This document shows, in pieces, positions 34,905 to 45,206 of a stretch of 64,000 nucleotides of DNA. Location of the stretch: NCBI GenBank assembly GCA_009667805.1, contig CM019069.1, forward strand, positions 55,618,422-55,682,421, read 5' to 3'. Each line of letters starts with the position of its first letter. Within the stretch, counting starts at the first letter, position 1. The DNA is from Leptobrachium leishanense (lineage: Eukaryota; Chordata; Amphibia; Anura; Megophryidae). The translations under genes were made by a program, and so were the position numbers. The notes below the pieces were generated by a model. It was not told the DNA's origin. It saw only the letters and a list, made by a program, of their open reading frames with translations, and made no database searches.

Positions 34905-35090
34905 AAAAATAGCTGTATGTGGCAAAATGCCTATGTAAGAAAATTACAGTAACACATTGTATCTGTAACATACAGGAAATTTCAGTCATTCTAACCCTCT
35001 GACTTATACCTGTACAGAAGTGAGTGACTCCCTGTATTCTGCCCTCTCCCTGGCTGTTGTAATGCAACAGTAAAGTTTTTAATTTTTTGT
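34905..35090 (-). repeat. Dispersed repeat, GGGCAGAATACAG family, inverted
   Basis: CTGTATTCTGCCCTCTCCCTG and TTACAGTAACACATTGTATC-type words are the reverse complement of the copies at 6,815 and 31,600. Confidence 0.65.
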
Positions 35091-36168
35091 TACAATGCGG
35101 GTGAGGGCTGCTCGCTAAGGAAAACCACTAATCTTGCATTACAGCGACATACAAATAGTGTTTTGTATACTAGTTATTTGTTGGGGGCAGAATTGTATTA
35201 AGATGAAAAATCACGCAAAACACAAATATATATATATGGTATTAAAAGGATTTAGTAACAGAAAAATAAGAGTGAAAGTGATACATATTCCAAGATTCAC
35301 AACGTTATAAAATTAAACCGTTTAATTCCTTCCTCTGTTGTTTGTATCTCTAAATGACATTTGTTTTCATGTTCAGCCAAATGTAATTTGTGGTTTCTTT
35401 TTAAGTGTTACCCTGCAGTTTATTATTAAAATGCGCATATGGTTTAAGTTTGTGTTAAATAAATATAAATAGTAAGGCATGTTTCAATGTTGGCAGAGAG
35501 CAGCCTTGCATTGCAGTTAACTCTTTTGCTGATAATTTACCTCTTCCTTTAATTTTAGGCACCCTAAATGTCTCCTTTTTTTTTCTCCCTTTTTTAATAA
35601 CCGGTATATATATTCAATATAAGTAAATCTACAAAAGCAATGAAAACATTATACATTAGCCTCCCCAGATTTATGATTGAGATCATCTTTGTACCTTTTG
35701 TTCTAACATTACAAAATGTGCTGGGCTCTCAATGAATACAGTTCCTGGAAATGGTGATTGCTTCAACTCAACCTTGTCCCAAAATTGGGTTATACACTGC
35801 TAGCAATTGGGTGGAATTGGCAATGGTGGACAAATGACTTCTTCTCTCAGGGTCAGTGATGAGTCTATCGCATAATCGTATGCAACTGCTTCCGCCTGCA
35901 AAACATTTTATGATTCTAGAAATATTCTACTTGGGCCAAATCTTAAAAGTGACTGTCTCTTATCAAGGCTCATCTGAAACAAATGTATCTAAACAGCCTT
36001 TTTTTTAAAAAAAAATTTTTTTTTTTTTTTTTAACAGACCCTACCACTAACATGAGCGGTCACAGACCCGCCACCTTACACGCCAGCGGCGATGCTCTCA
36101 CATCACACAGATTTGGGCCTCCCCACCTATAAACGCTCCATTGTTGTTCAGCTACTGAATGCCGCTGA

Positions 36169-36593
36169 GGCTAGGGTCAGACTGAGGCAGTGCGAACGCG
36201 CGTTCTGGAGCACTTAATCACGGCCGCACTAGCAGCAAATGACGGGCAATGACGGCCAATATACGAAGTACGGTCGCACAAAAGTCCGGCTGCGCAACGC
36301 AAGTGGAAAATGAACGCATTTTTTCGAGAACGTTAAACCACTAGTACTGACGTACAGAGTGCGCTGCGTCCGCTAGCGGCGTGTGTGCGTGAATTGGAGA
36401 CATCAGACGCTGCTAATGTCCGGCCAACATAACGTCCAGATGCAAGAAGTGTTTTATTGATGATCCGTACAAAATCACGGATGAAACTGCGCATAGTATG
36501 ACCGCTATTGCGTATTCCGTGAAAAAATACGTCCATTCTTCGAACGCACATTTTCACGGACAACGTGAAAAATGCGTTAGTCTGACCCTAGCC
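36169..36593 (-). mobile_element. Harbinger-like MITE family 1, subfamily a
   Basis: 425 bp; ends GGCTAGGGTCAGACTGAGGC and GTCTGACCCTAGCC. The flanks are TGA and TAA, so the duplication has one mismatch. Minus orientation like 7,196-7,621. Confidence 0.85.
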
Positions 36594-38094
36594 TAAGGCA
36601 GCGCTGCCCCCCCCCCCGATACTGGAGGCAACGTACCACTCCCACATTGCTAGAATTGTATCAGGAGGTGGAAAATGTTAGGACTGTGGAGTGTGGAGGA
36701 GTTGATCCATATGTCGATGGGTAACTTGGAGCAATACACGCTCCGATGGTTCTATTGGATTACTGATATTTCGGTTAATACTCTACATCCCGTCTAGATA
36801 TAGATGTTGTTTTGTGTTTCTCCTGCTCAGTGGTACCATCCTCTTTATGCGATTTCCGGCCTGTATTTATTTGTAAGTGATACGTTGCACATTTTCATTA
36901 TGACTGTTTTTCTAAGGGGCCACACGCCGACGTATAGCGTCCATTTGTCTTTTGACTCGCGAATGTCACCATTTTTCACAGAGAGCTCACCCTTGCCACC
37001 TCCCTCTAGCCCTCGCCCTTGTCTTTATTTCCCCCTCTCTTTCCCATGTTGCAACATTTAACAAAACCTGTGCAAAAGTTTGACTTTACAGCTGTGGTAT
37101 GTAAGACTGTAGTGAGTGGGAATGTTTAGGCAAGGCTGCATGGGATCTATTGTGTTATCCATGCTGCCTGAGAACAGATGGCAGCTGAATGAGATCTGGT
37201 GGTGAGCTTCCAACACTTTAATCTACCCCTCGTGATGTCTTTTGCCTACATCCCACACAATGCAACCCTTATGAGTCAGTTTTTTGGACTTCTGACTTAG
37301 AGACCGTTATATGCCCAATGCCACACAGTGAGGAGCAAGTGCTGTAAAGATACTATGAGGGAGCAGTTTACAATGCAAAATATAACAAACTGGATGCACA
37401 CAGAGACACATATAGAGGAAATTATTTTCTTAGCTAAATTTAACTAAACAAACTAGAGAAAAACTAAGCACATGTAAGATATCAGCGACATGAAAGAAAT
37501 GTTCTTAGTTTATTTTTTTTGGTGGTAGTGTCCCTTTAAGTTGTCACTAACCCATTTTACATAAGGCTTGAACTTCTAGTGGTTGGAGCCCTCACTTTAC
37601 GCCAAAGATAACCTACTTCTCTGGAGAGTGGAAGCTGGTTCTCTCCACGGAATGATGTACGCAAATGACCAGCTTGGTGTATCTAGGCAACATTATGAGT
37701 CAATGGCCTTCATTTCCTTTTTAGATGTTCTGAAGACAATGGAGTTGGACAAACCCAAAAAAAAGGCAGCCCGAGATGAAGCGACGCTGTGCGGTTCTGA
37801 TACATGCACAACAATTTTGAATGACAGATTGTATCAGGACATTTCTCTCCTGTTGCTTTTGGTCTGCACCTGTACTGCCAAATATCTGTTGGACTGGGGT
37901 ATAATTCTGCAGAAATGGTGGAGATTTTACAATAAAGTAATATCTGTCGCCTTTTGGCAATACAGGCAATCCCATGCTCCAACTGCAGCGCAGCATTCCT
38001 GTTTACTCAATCATGTGTTCAGGAGAGGCATTGGGATCATATTCAGAGGTTATCCATAATGATATATGCTTTATTTTCCTATTTTGTGCATTAG

Positions 38095-38198
38095 GAGTTG
38101 ATAACAGAGAGTGGTGCGGTAAAACGTGCATATCGGAACCAGACAATCAGTGGCTGGGAGTGAGCTTATCTAGACAAGAGAAAGAAGGAAAAATACTG
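38095..38198 (+). CDS. ITGA4: ITGA4 exon 3: propeller, CGKTC segment
   Basis: 104 bp, entering with two bases that complete a Gly codon and ending in phase 0 before GTAAGT. The translation begins GVDNREWCGKTC and continues DNQWLGVSLSRQEKEGKIL. The CGKTC motif and the DNQWLGV.LSRQ run are near-identical to mammalian alpha-4 and distinguish it from alpha-9 (DDEWMGVSLARQ). The residues before CGKTC, a variable surface loop, are the least conserved part. Confidence in the start comes from the TTAG acceptor and the phase match with exon 2. Confidence 0.96.
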
Positions 38199-38263
38199 GT
38201 AAGTTATTTTCTTTTTAATGTGTTTGTGTTTGTCCCTATCGAAAACATTATTACATGCTTAGG

Positions 38264-38397
38264 GCTGTATTAAAACCCTGGTGTAAACTTAACCAGACCT
38301 GTTGTAAACGGAACAACTCCGTAGAACATAATGGCTCTGGAAAATTTACAACAGCTCCGGTTACATTTACACCAGGGTTGGAATACAGCCCTTAGCA
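38264..38397. repeat. Fold-back repeat, CTATTCCAA type
   Basis: GGGCTGTATTAAAACCCTGG...CCAGGGTTGGAATACAGCCC are inverted ends. AACAACTCC-GTAGA in the centre is shared with 2,048-2,062. Confidence 0.75.
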
Positions 38398-38503
38398 GCT
38401 GGGACAACTGTCTAGCAGTGTTTTTTATTACCGCTCAGAAATGTTGAAAGTGGCCAATATCATAGTTACAATGTAATGCCAGGATGGCATCGTTCTACTA
38501 GGC

Positions 38504-38616
38504 CAGGGGTCAGCTACCTTGGCTCTACAGATGTTTTAGAACTACATTTCCCATGATGCTTTGTCACCCATTAGGTAGTTCATAAAACATCAGGGAGCCA
38601 AGGTTGCTGACCCCTG
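38504..38616. mobile_element. hAT-type MITE with exact 8-bp duplication
   Basis: 113 bp, CAGGGGTCAGCTACCTTGGC at the left, CAAGGTTGCTGACCCCTG at the right. TACTAGGC flanks both sides (38,496-38,503; 38,617-38,624). Confidence 0.93.
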
Positions 38617-39367
38617 TACTAGGCGTATGTTGCTAGAATTGGAGTGAAATGTAGATAGATACAGTTATAGAAATGTAGAGTAGATCAAATGAGCCCTTTT
38701 CAGAAAAAACATATTAAAGCAGGGCTTGACAAACCCATTAGTTTGGAAGCTGTATGCTCCAAAAAAAAATTCTGGCCAAAATTCTAGGTCATTCCACAAA
38801 AATCTGTATACAAGACTGTGCCAAGCTACTTAAAGCATGGAATTAACACACACATTTTCTTACTGACTCTACCACCTTTGTCAGCTTGTCGAGCCCTGTC
38901 TTTTTACCCCATATTATCAATGCATAGATAAATGCATAGTTCTAACCCTAAATTCCCCCTATCCCTGCTGCTTTGATCCATCCTTCCACTACCAGTGGTG
39001 TAACGCACCTATTGCTGTAATAACAACCACCAGAGCTATGATTGCACCTGACTATTGTCATTTTGGTATTTCTCTGGTACCCTAGAACATCAGATGGCCA
39101 AAAGTCACAAAAGGAGAAGCAGATCATATGATTGCAAACTAGACAGTTGGCTGCATGATCCCCTTTGCTAGAAAAATAAATCTTCTTTTTTAGTTCATGT
39201 TCAGTTTATCTATTTTAAATACATAAAGGAAATAATAGAACAACTTATACATTTCAGATCGGTTCTGACTAGTTGAAGCAAACCAAATTAACAAAAAGGG
39301 TTTGGATTTGTCAAATTGTATTCTCCATTAAATGAACGTCTTTGAATTGTGGACTTTTTTTTCCTAG

Positions 39368-39497
39368 GCCTGCGGTCACAGGTGGAAGAATGTATTTTAT
39401 ATGACTAACGAGCACAAATTACCCTATGGTGTGTGCTATTCAATACCTGCAAATTTACGGGCAGACTTGAGCAAAAGAATATGCCCATGTTACAAAG
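39368..39497 (+). CDS. ITGA4: ITGA4 exon 4: ligand-contact region of propeller
   Basis: 130 bp, entering in phase 0 and ending with one base of the next codon. The acceptor is TCCTAG and the donor GTAAGA. The translation begins ACGHRWKNVFYMTNEHKLP and ends with SKRICPCYK. HRWKN is shared by alpha-4 and alpha-9. The CY..P..LR segment in the middle lies in the region of alpha-4 implicated in ligand binding (family knowledge). The human protein has a single Cys in the last motif (IAPCY), whereas this one reads ICPCY, adding a cysteine two residues before the conserved one. Confidence 0.95.
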
Positions 39498-41189
39498 GTA
39501 AGAATTAAATGACTTTTAGAAGAGAAAATCCTTTATTTCATTCCTTATAGTAAAATCAATATACTGACTCTTCCATATTAAATCAATTCAAGTGGGTTTA
39601 TTTCCTCAGCTGCAAAAGACAACGTTTCGACCACAGGTCTTTGTCAAGAACTTGATCTTGGATGTCAGTCAAGTCTCTGGGTAACCCCCCACCCACTGAT
39701 GTCCTCGGCATATGTGCGATGATGTCGGTTGGACAGTTAACCCCCTAGCTACCAAGTGGAGCTACAGGGATCTCCAGATTCCTGGCAGCTAGAGGGTAGG
39801 CCCCCAGAGCATGGCCTTTCCATGTTTGGGGTAATAAAAAATAATAATAAAACTTGTCTCCCAACTCTGTCTCCCAATCATCTAGAGGGTCATGTTTAGT
39901 ATCATTGGATTGGACTGATCATGGCCTTTCCAATGCTGCCAAACATGACTAGGTTTGGTGTACAAATATTTTAAAAAATGGATTTAAAAAAAATTGTGGG
40001 GGGGTATAATAAAATAGGACTTCAAATCACATTTAAACAAAATGAGCATAAACAGGACAACATTTCTAAACTATATAGCCAGGGTCTTTTTTTGCGGTTC
40101 TAGATTATGGTGATTAAAAAGTGTTTTTTAAATTTTTTTGCATTATATTTCATAAATTATTTTATAGTAAATTATACAATCTGATAAAAATTAATGGTAT
40201 CTTTAGAAAGTCCATTTAATGGCGAGAAAAACTGTATATAATATGTGTGTGTGTTCCATAAACGAGTAAGAGGAAAATTAGAGCTAAACACAAACAGCGC
40301 AGAAACATAAAAGCAGCAGAGGGTACTTTCGGACAGACAATGGTAAAACCGCCTGGTCACAATGGGGTTAATGAACACAGTAGTTTTGAATACTGTGAGT
40401 GTAGAGACAAAGTCCTTTCACTATAACCATTCTAATAAACTGAACTAGTTAATATGCCTGTAGTGTCCCTTTTAATCTTCAACTCCATAATTGATCACTA
40501 AAATCATATTAACAACTTTTAATCTAATCTGAGGGTAAGATTCCATTCATCCCCCAAAGCCACTGCATTTCAGCAACATTCTACCAGGTTTTAACACCAA
40601 ACACAATCACCCTTTACATGGCTGCCATTGTGGTTATGTGTTTTGCGCTCCACATTTTGCCTACAGATGGCTCAGAAAGATGGGAGACAAATTCCAAGAG
40701 CATCTGTTGAAGAACTGGGAAAGAGAAAATGAGTTCAATGATTATGTGGAGGCATGTCTTTTGGAATTGTACTGGAATATGATATTAATGTTGTACATTT
40801 TGAACATTGTTTAACAGGATGCAATTATTGTCCCCGGAAGGGGCAAGGGTTGTAGACGTATACATCCAAATATTGGGAGGTATGGGAACTAGACAGGGGT
40901 GGATCTAGCAGCGATGCATCAAAAAAGGTCGGCCCATCCAGGAAAGGGCATACCAGTCTCTCGGTCATCAATGAAAGGTCCTTGGGCCTGTCCTCAAAAG
41001 GGACATGTCTGCTTGAAAAGGGGGCTTTTCTTGCTGCCCCTCCAAGAAAGGAGGCCAGATTTCTTTCTTCTTGTCATAGTCTAAATAGAGTGAACTGCCC
41101 AGCTAAAGTGGGATGATTGTGTTGTAAGGGGAAATAATTCAATTTATTCTGGGTGCTGACTATTTTTTCCTCTTCTTTTTTCTGTATAG
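39498..41189 (+). other. ITGA4: ITGA4 intron 4
   Basis: The intron ends in a T-rich tract and TATAG. At 39,600-39,660 there is a repeat-type motif whose reverse strand reads GGTCGAAACGTTG. Between 39,700 and 40,030 short inverted segments repeat the word CATGGCCTTTCCA. 40,640-41,100 resembles dispersed repeat DNA but matches no family I can name. Confidence 0.6.
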
Positions 41190-41257
41190 ATTTTGTGCGA
41201 AAGTTTGCTGAAGTATACGGATCGTGTCAAGCTGGCATTTCTACCTCCTTCCTTGAG
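41190..41257 (+). CDS. ITGA4: ITGA4 exon 5: short propeller exon
   Basis: 68 bp; two bases complete an Asp codon begun in exon 4, and the exon ends in phase 0 before GTGGGC. The translation is DFVRKFAEVYGSCQAGIS plus TSFLE. SCQAGI is invariant in alpha-4 and alpha-9. The exon is one residue shorter than my recollection of human alpha-4 in the loop after AGIS. It is too short to show up as an open frame of its own; it was placed by homology, its splice sites and phase continuity on both sides. Confidence 0.94.
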
Positions 41258-41832
41258 GTGGGCCTTTAATTTATTGCTAAACCACAATTAACTTTAAACT
41301 TGGTTTTAATTCCATTTTTTTGGAGTAACTGAAGGGTCTATTGCTATTATTTATGTAAGGTAACCGCAAATAATTCCTTTTACCTAATACCATAAAGTAC
41401 TTTACCTCTTAGAGGAGACCTAACAGTTTTTGCAACCAAATCAATTCATCATGATAAAACTATCAAGAAAAGATGCAATGTAAACACTGTACAGTACCCC
41501 AGCATCGAGGATAACCAATATATCCATGTTGGAAGATGTAGAGCGTCATCTTTTAAATGTCTTTATTATTAATCTCCAAAAGGATTGTTAAATGATGAAA
41601 CGGGCATATTCCTTTTTTATTTACGTCCATGCATGGGTGTAGAAACTGGGGCAGAGGGTTAGATCCCCCTAGTGCAGTGACGTGAACCTTGGCACCCCAG
41701 ATACCTCTGAAATACATGTCTCATGAGCCACAAAAAAGCTTTATTCATTTTAAGGTTTTGGTTCTATAGTTCTCTTTTAAGCAAAAAACCTATGATATAT
41801 TAACTTTTTCTTGCTTCTCTTTGCCCACCCTA

Positions 41833-42340
41833 GGGCCCTATTCCAATAATGGCAATGAGATAACTTGGAGGCGTTATCTTATCACCTGGACTCTTTTCCT
41901 CTATTGATGCAAGCTGGGCTTACACCTCGAGTGCTGCGCTTGATTACTGTAAATTAACATCCCTTATATTTATTATGGGAGACGTTAATTTGCACCTCCG
42001 TGTGAGATGGTATTTCCCTATGAAATACCATCTCATAAAAGCCGGTGTTACGTGATTTTGCTTTGGGAAAATCACGTAACAGACTGTCCAACCCTCTCCC
42101 AATAAAATCCCATACTGGCCTCTAATCCTGCTGCGGAGGGGGCGGCACGATCCGCCAATTCCTCTTTTGCCGGGTGCAGAGTGAGACTGGGAACAAATAG
42201 TTCCTAGTCTTCCTCCGCAGTGCGGTGCAATCTCGTGAGAGTGAGCTCGCGCAGAGCTTGCCGCCAAGAGGTGAAACGCAGGCGCAGATTTTTATACTTG
42301 CTGACTCCCTTTTTGTGTCAAACTTGGACCAGGGCCCCAA
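41833..42340 (+). mobile_element. Unclassified element, copy 1 (second at 52,878)
   Basis: It shares CCCTATTCCA at the start, TACTGTAAATTAA, GAGATGGTATTTC...GAAATACCATC, GCCGGTGTTA-like and GGAACAAATAGTTCC-like words in order with 52,878-53,700. It contains several small perfect hairpins. Ends near CAGGGCCCC. Confidence 0.65.
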
Positions 42341-42748
42341 GTGTAGTTGCTTACATAATAAAGATTACAGATTATATTATGTCAGATCACTTAATGTTCT
42401 ATAAATTTCGAGGTCACATTGTGCAGACTCATGTAATATACTTTTTCATTAAACTGTAATACCTCTATTGATTCAATTGTTGATCTTATATATATATATT
42501 TAAAAACTATATTTATACATTTATGAGGATGATTAACACCGCAATTTCCTAAGCCCCAGCATGGCTATACCTTACTATATATATATGAAATTTCAGTGTG
42601 CGTAAATGTGAAATGAAAATGATTTTTGATATGATGGGAAGAAATCTTTGAGTTCCCAACCTTATCCTTGTTGGACTTGAATCTTGAGTTTATGCTCTAG
42701 TTTACCACCCTAACGTAACTGAATTATTGCAATGTATATGTCATAGAG

Positions 42749-42881
42749 CAGGGGTCAGCAACCTTGGTCATCCAGATGTTTTGGAACTACATTTCCCTTG
42801 TGGCTCAGTCAATCTAATGAGTAACTGGGCATCATGATGTAGTTTCAAAACATCTGGTGAACCAAGATTGATGACCCCCAG
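42749..42881. mobile_element. hAT-type MITE
   Basis: 133 bp, CAGGGGTCAGCAACCTTGGT at the left and ACCAAGATTGATGACCCCCAG at the right, with one end slippage. TCATAGAG/TCATAAAG flank it (one mismatch). Confidence 0.88.
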
Positions 42882-43464
42882 TCATAAAGGATAAGGGCAG
42901 TAAATATATATACTGGGCTTGCTAGTTTGTTAAATTACAGTTTGACTCTGCAATGCCTTACAGTGAGAAGGCTATGTCCCCCAGATCGTTACAGGTTCCT
43001 GCAACGAGTTCATGGACTTCTCTCTCCTTGTTTTGATACACACACTTTACTACTTACCAGACAATCCTTGAGACTGACAGCAGCTATTACTGCTATGCAA
43101 CTCACATGGGGTATTTGGCAAGTAATATACATGCATAAAAGTCAGGAAGAGCAGTCCATGGACTTTTATAAAGCTATGTCATCAAAGGTAGAATAATAAG
43201 TATTGGATACATGCTTATTTTATCATGCTTAATTGATTTAGGTAATCTTAACAATTACTATAATGTTGCTTTAATTGTTGCCATTGCATATTAATACAGA
43301 AGCAATACACTGCCTGGTCAAAAAAGGTCATCACCTACTATACAAGCCTGTTATGATCTAGGGTTGCTTAATTTGGTCAAGTCTATGTTCAGCAATGTTA
43401 TGTACCTAAAAAAATAAGGTCATGTGACTCCCTGAATATACTGAATGAGAAGGTTTTTCCATGA

Positions 43465-43704
43465 ATGGATTTTTTCTTCCCTGATGGCACGGCGGGCATA
43501 TGCCAAGATGGCAATGCCAGGATTCATCAGGCTCAAATTGTGCAAGAGTTGTTTAGAGAGCATGAGACCTCATTTTCACACATGGATTGGCCACCACACA
43601 GCCAACACCTTAACCCCATTGAGAATTTTTGGGATGTGCTGGAGAAGACTTTACCCAACGCTTCGACTCTCCCATCATCAATACAAGATCTTGGCCACAA
43701 ATTA
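43465..43704 (+). pseudogene. Tc1-type transposase C-terminal fragment
   Basis: The frame contains DGNARIH, a DNxPxH-like motif holding the second catalytic Asp of the DDE/D triad. It continues with [19 protein letters not shown], matching the DWP..S.DLNPIENLW hallmark of Tc1 transposases, which leads to the third acidic residue. The N-terminal DNA-binding domain and first Asp are missing, so it cannot be active. The reading frame ends at the MITE insertion. Confidence 0.88.
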
Positions 43705-44131
43705 GGCTAGGGTCAGACGAACGCATTTTTCACGTTACCCGTGAAAAAGTGCGTTCGAACGAACGTACGTATTTTTTCCCGGAATACGCGACAGCGGTCA
43801 TACGATGCGCCGTTTCGTCCGTGATTTTGTACGGATCATCAATAAAACACTTTTTGCGTCTGGACGTTATGTTAGCCAGACATTAGCAGCGTCTGACGTC
43901 TCCTAATCACACACACACGCCGCTATGCGGCCGCAGCGCACTCTGTACGTCAGTAGTAGCGGTTTGATGTTCTCGAAAAAATGCGTTCGTTGGCCACTTG
44001 CGTTGCGCAGACGAACGTTCGTGCGGCCGTTCGTCGTATGTTCCCCGGCATTGGACGTCATTTGCTGCTAGTACGGCCGTGATTTCGTGCGGCTAAACGC
44101 ACGTTAAAACTGCGCTAGTCTGACCCTAGCC
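43705..44131 (+). mobile_element. Harbinger-like MITE family 1 inserted in a Tc1 copy
   Basis: 427 bp, ends GGCTAGGGTCAGACGAACGC and GTCTGACCCTAGCC, flanked by TTA (43,702-43,704; 44,132-44,134). The uninterrupted Tc1 copy at 22,340 shows a single TTA there, which proves the duplication size. Confidence 0.93.
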
Positions 44132-44385
44132 TTAATGCGCCTCTGGATGGAAATAAATGTTGGGACATTGCATCAGGATATTGAAATGATGCCACGGCGA
44201 ATGTGTGCCGTAATCACAGCAAAACGAAATATTCGAGTGTGTGACTTTTTTCGGCCAGGCAGTGTATTTCAACAAATTACCACTTATTTTAAGAAAAAAT
44301 AAGAAATGTTTGTTCAAGCAATAGTGTTTTTGTTGCAAAAAGTGTGTTATTTTTCCATTTGCCAATTGATGTATTTTCTGCCTAG

Positions 44386-44515
44386 GATATTATTGTTATG
44401 GGGGCTCCAGGATCCCACTATTGGACTGGTTCTCTTTTTGTGTACAATACAACACGAAATAGAATAATTTCTTATGAGGATCGGACCAACACAGTGAAAT
44501 TTGGAAGTTATTTAG
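44386..44515 (+). CDS. ITGA4: ITGA4 exon 6: FG-GAP blade
   Basis: 130 bp, entering in phase 0 after CCTAG and ending with one base of a Gly codon before GTAAAT. The translation begins DIIVMGAPGSHYWTGSLFVY, a clear FG-GAP repeat (VMGAPG...GSLFVY), and ends TNTVKFGSYLG. YWTGSLFVY is nearly identical to human alpha-4, where alpha-9 has YWAGTIKVL. NTT is a possible glycosylation site at the same position as human NIT. Confidence 0.97.
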
Positions 44516-45162
44516 GTAAATCCAACTTTCAATACCCTTAAATCAACATTTCATGTTGATCTTTAGCTTTTTCTATTTTAATTATTACTCAAAATTAAAA
44601 TGCGTTCTATGTCTGTGAATGTAGTCGGGGCTGGACTAACCTAGAGGTTATTGGGGCTGCAGCTCCTGGACCATATTGCAAAGTAGTTCCATTGAAAAAC
44701 TATCTTTTGATACAAAGTGTCTTCAACCAGGAGAACAAATGGGACAATAGCCTCACAGGAGCAGAGATAAAACAGTAGCAATAGTATTGGCATGTGCGGC
44801 AGAGTGACTAGCTGCCTGGCCAAGCAGCCAGTCAGGGCTGCCCACGCATGGGCACTGCACTAGCGCTTGTGTATGGGTTTTTAAAAGCCTGATTTTTAAC
44901 TGTTTATGCTCAATTAACAGGCACTCAGAGCGCATTTCCTCCATCCTCTCACAGAATGGGTGACCGTCTAGGTCTGTCGAGCGATTGGGAGAATTCAGGG
45001 AAATCCATGTGGCTTGGCAGGTCCAAGATCCCTTTAAGATCGTAATCCCGCACTGAAAGTGGCTATATACATAGGTAGATAAGCAGATATTTATCCACTC
45101 CAGAAACAGAATGCACAGATGCTCATTCCATCCCAGTATCTAGAAACTCAGTTTTGTTTTTT

Positions 45163-45184
45163 GGTGTGTGTGTGTGTGTGTGTG
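45163..45184. repeat. (TG)n microsatellite
   Basis: A run of TG dinucleotides in intron 6. Confidence 0.95.
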
Positions 45185-45206
45185 TTTTTCCAGTTTTCCA
45201 GTCCCA

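Larger units (their letters stand above)
650..38094 (+). other. ITGA4: ITGA4 intron 2 (37.4 kb), repeat-rich
   Basis: The intron has donor GTGAGT and acceptor TTAG. It is by far the longest intron here and contains no other recognisable gene. Recognised elements are listed separately. I found no firm identity for these blocks: 1,777-2,000; 2,920-3,640; 3,720-4,560 (AT-rich); 5,334-5,825; 5,990-6,810; 7,625-7,960; 8,080-9,150; 11,530-12,110; 12,300-12,635; 13,290-14,370; 16,215-16,855; 17,260-18,060; 18,790-19,670; 20,107-21,035; 21,215-21,865; 23,350-23,745; 24,130-25,005; 26,640-27,340; 28,285-29,220; 32,110-33,040; 34,365-34,900; 35,100-36,165; 36,597-38,094. Many of these probably hold old, diverged repeats. 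Confidence 0.9.
38199..39367 (+). other. ITGA4: ITGA4 intron 3
   Basis: The intron holds a fold-back element (about 38,264-38,397) and a small hAT-type element (38,504-38,616), both listed separately. The remaining ~700 bases are AT-rich with nothing recognisable. Confidence 0.85.
43308..44264 (+). mobile_element. Tc1/mariner remnant with transposase C-terminus, interrupted
   Basis: 957 bp, flanked by TA. The ends are CACTGCCTGGTCAAAAAAGG and, inverted, CACTGCCTGGCCGAAAAAAG. It is split at 43,705-44,131 by a Harbinger-like MITE. Without the MITE it is ~530 bp, an internally deleted copy. Relatives: 21,961-22,499 and 54,675-54,998. Confidence 0.9.
41258..44385 (+). other. ITGA4: ITGA4 intron 5
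   Basis: The intron contains an unclassified element at 41,833-42,340 with a second copy in intron 10, a small hAT element (42,749-42,881), and a Tc1/mariner remnant (43,308-44,264) interrupted by a Harbinger-like element. 42,340-42,740 and 42,900-43,300 show nothing recognisable beyond AT-rich DNA. Confidence 0.85.

Noticed and set aside
37583..38059. 158-codon plus-strand open frame just before exon 3
   Set aside because: No recognisable domain, and it ends before the exon 3 acceptor. A roughly equal antisense frame overlaps it. It looks like chance or repeat sequence; exon 3 is supported independently.
39600..39660. Third hammerhead-like motif (minus strand CTTGACAAAG...GGTCGAAACGTTG)
   Set aside because: It has CGAAACG and a small stem but lacks CUGAUGA; it belongs to a common dispersed motif and does not meet the ribozyme core.
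43703..44134. piggyBac origin for the GGCTAGGGTC family because of TTAA-like flanks
   Set aside because: The empty-site comparison gives a 3-bp TTA duplication, and other copies are flanked by TAA or by TTA followed by G.
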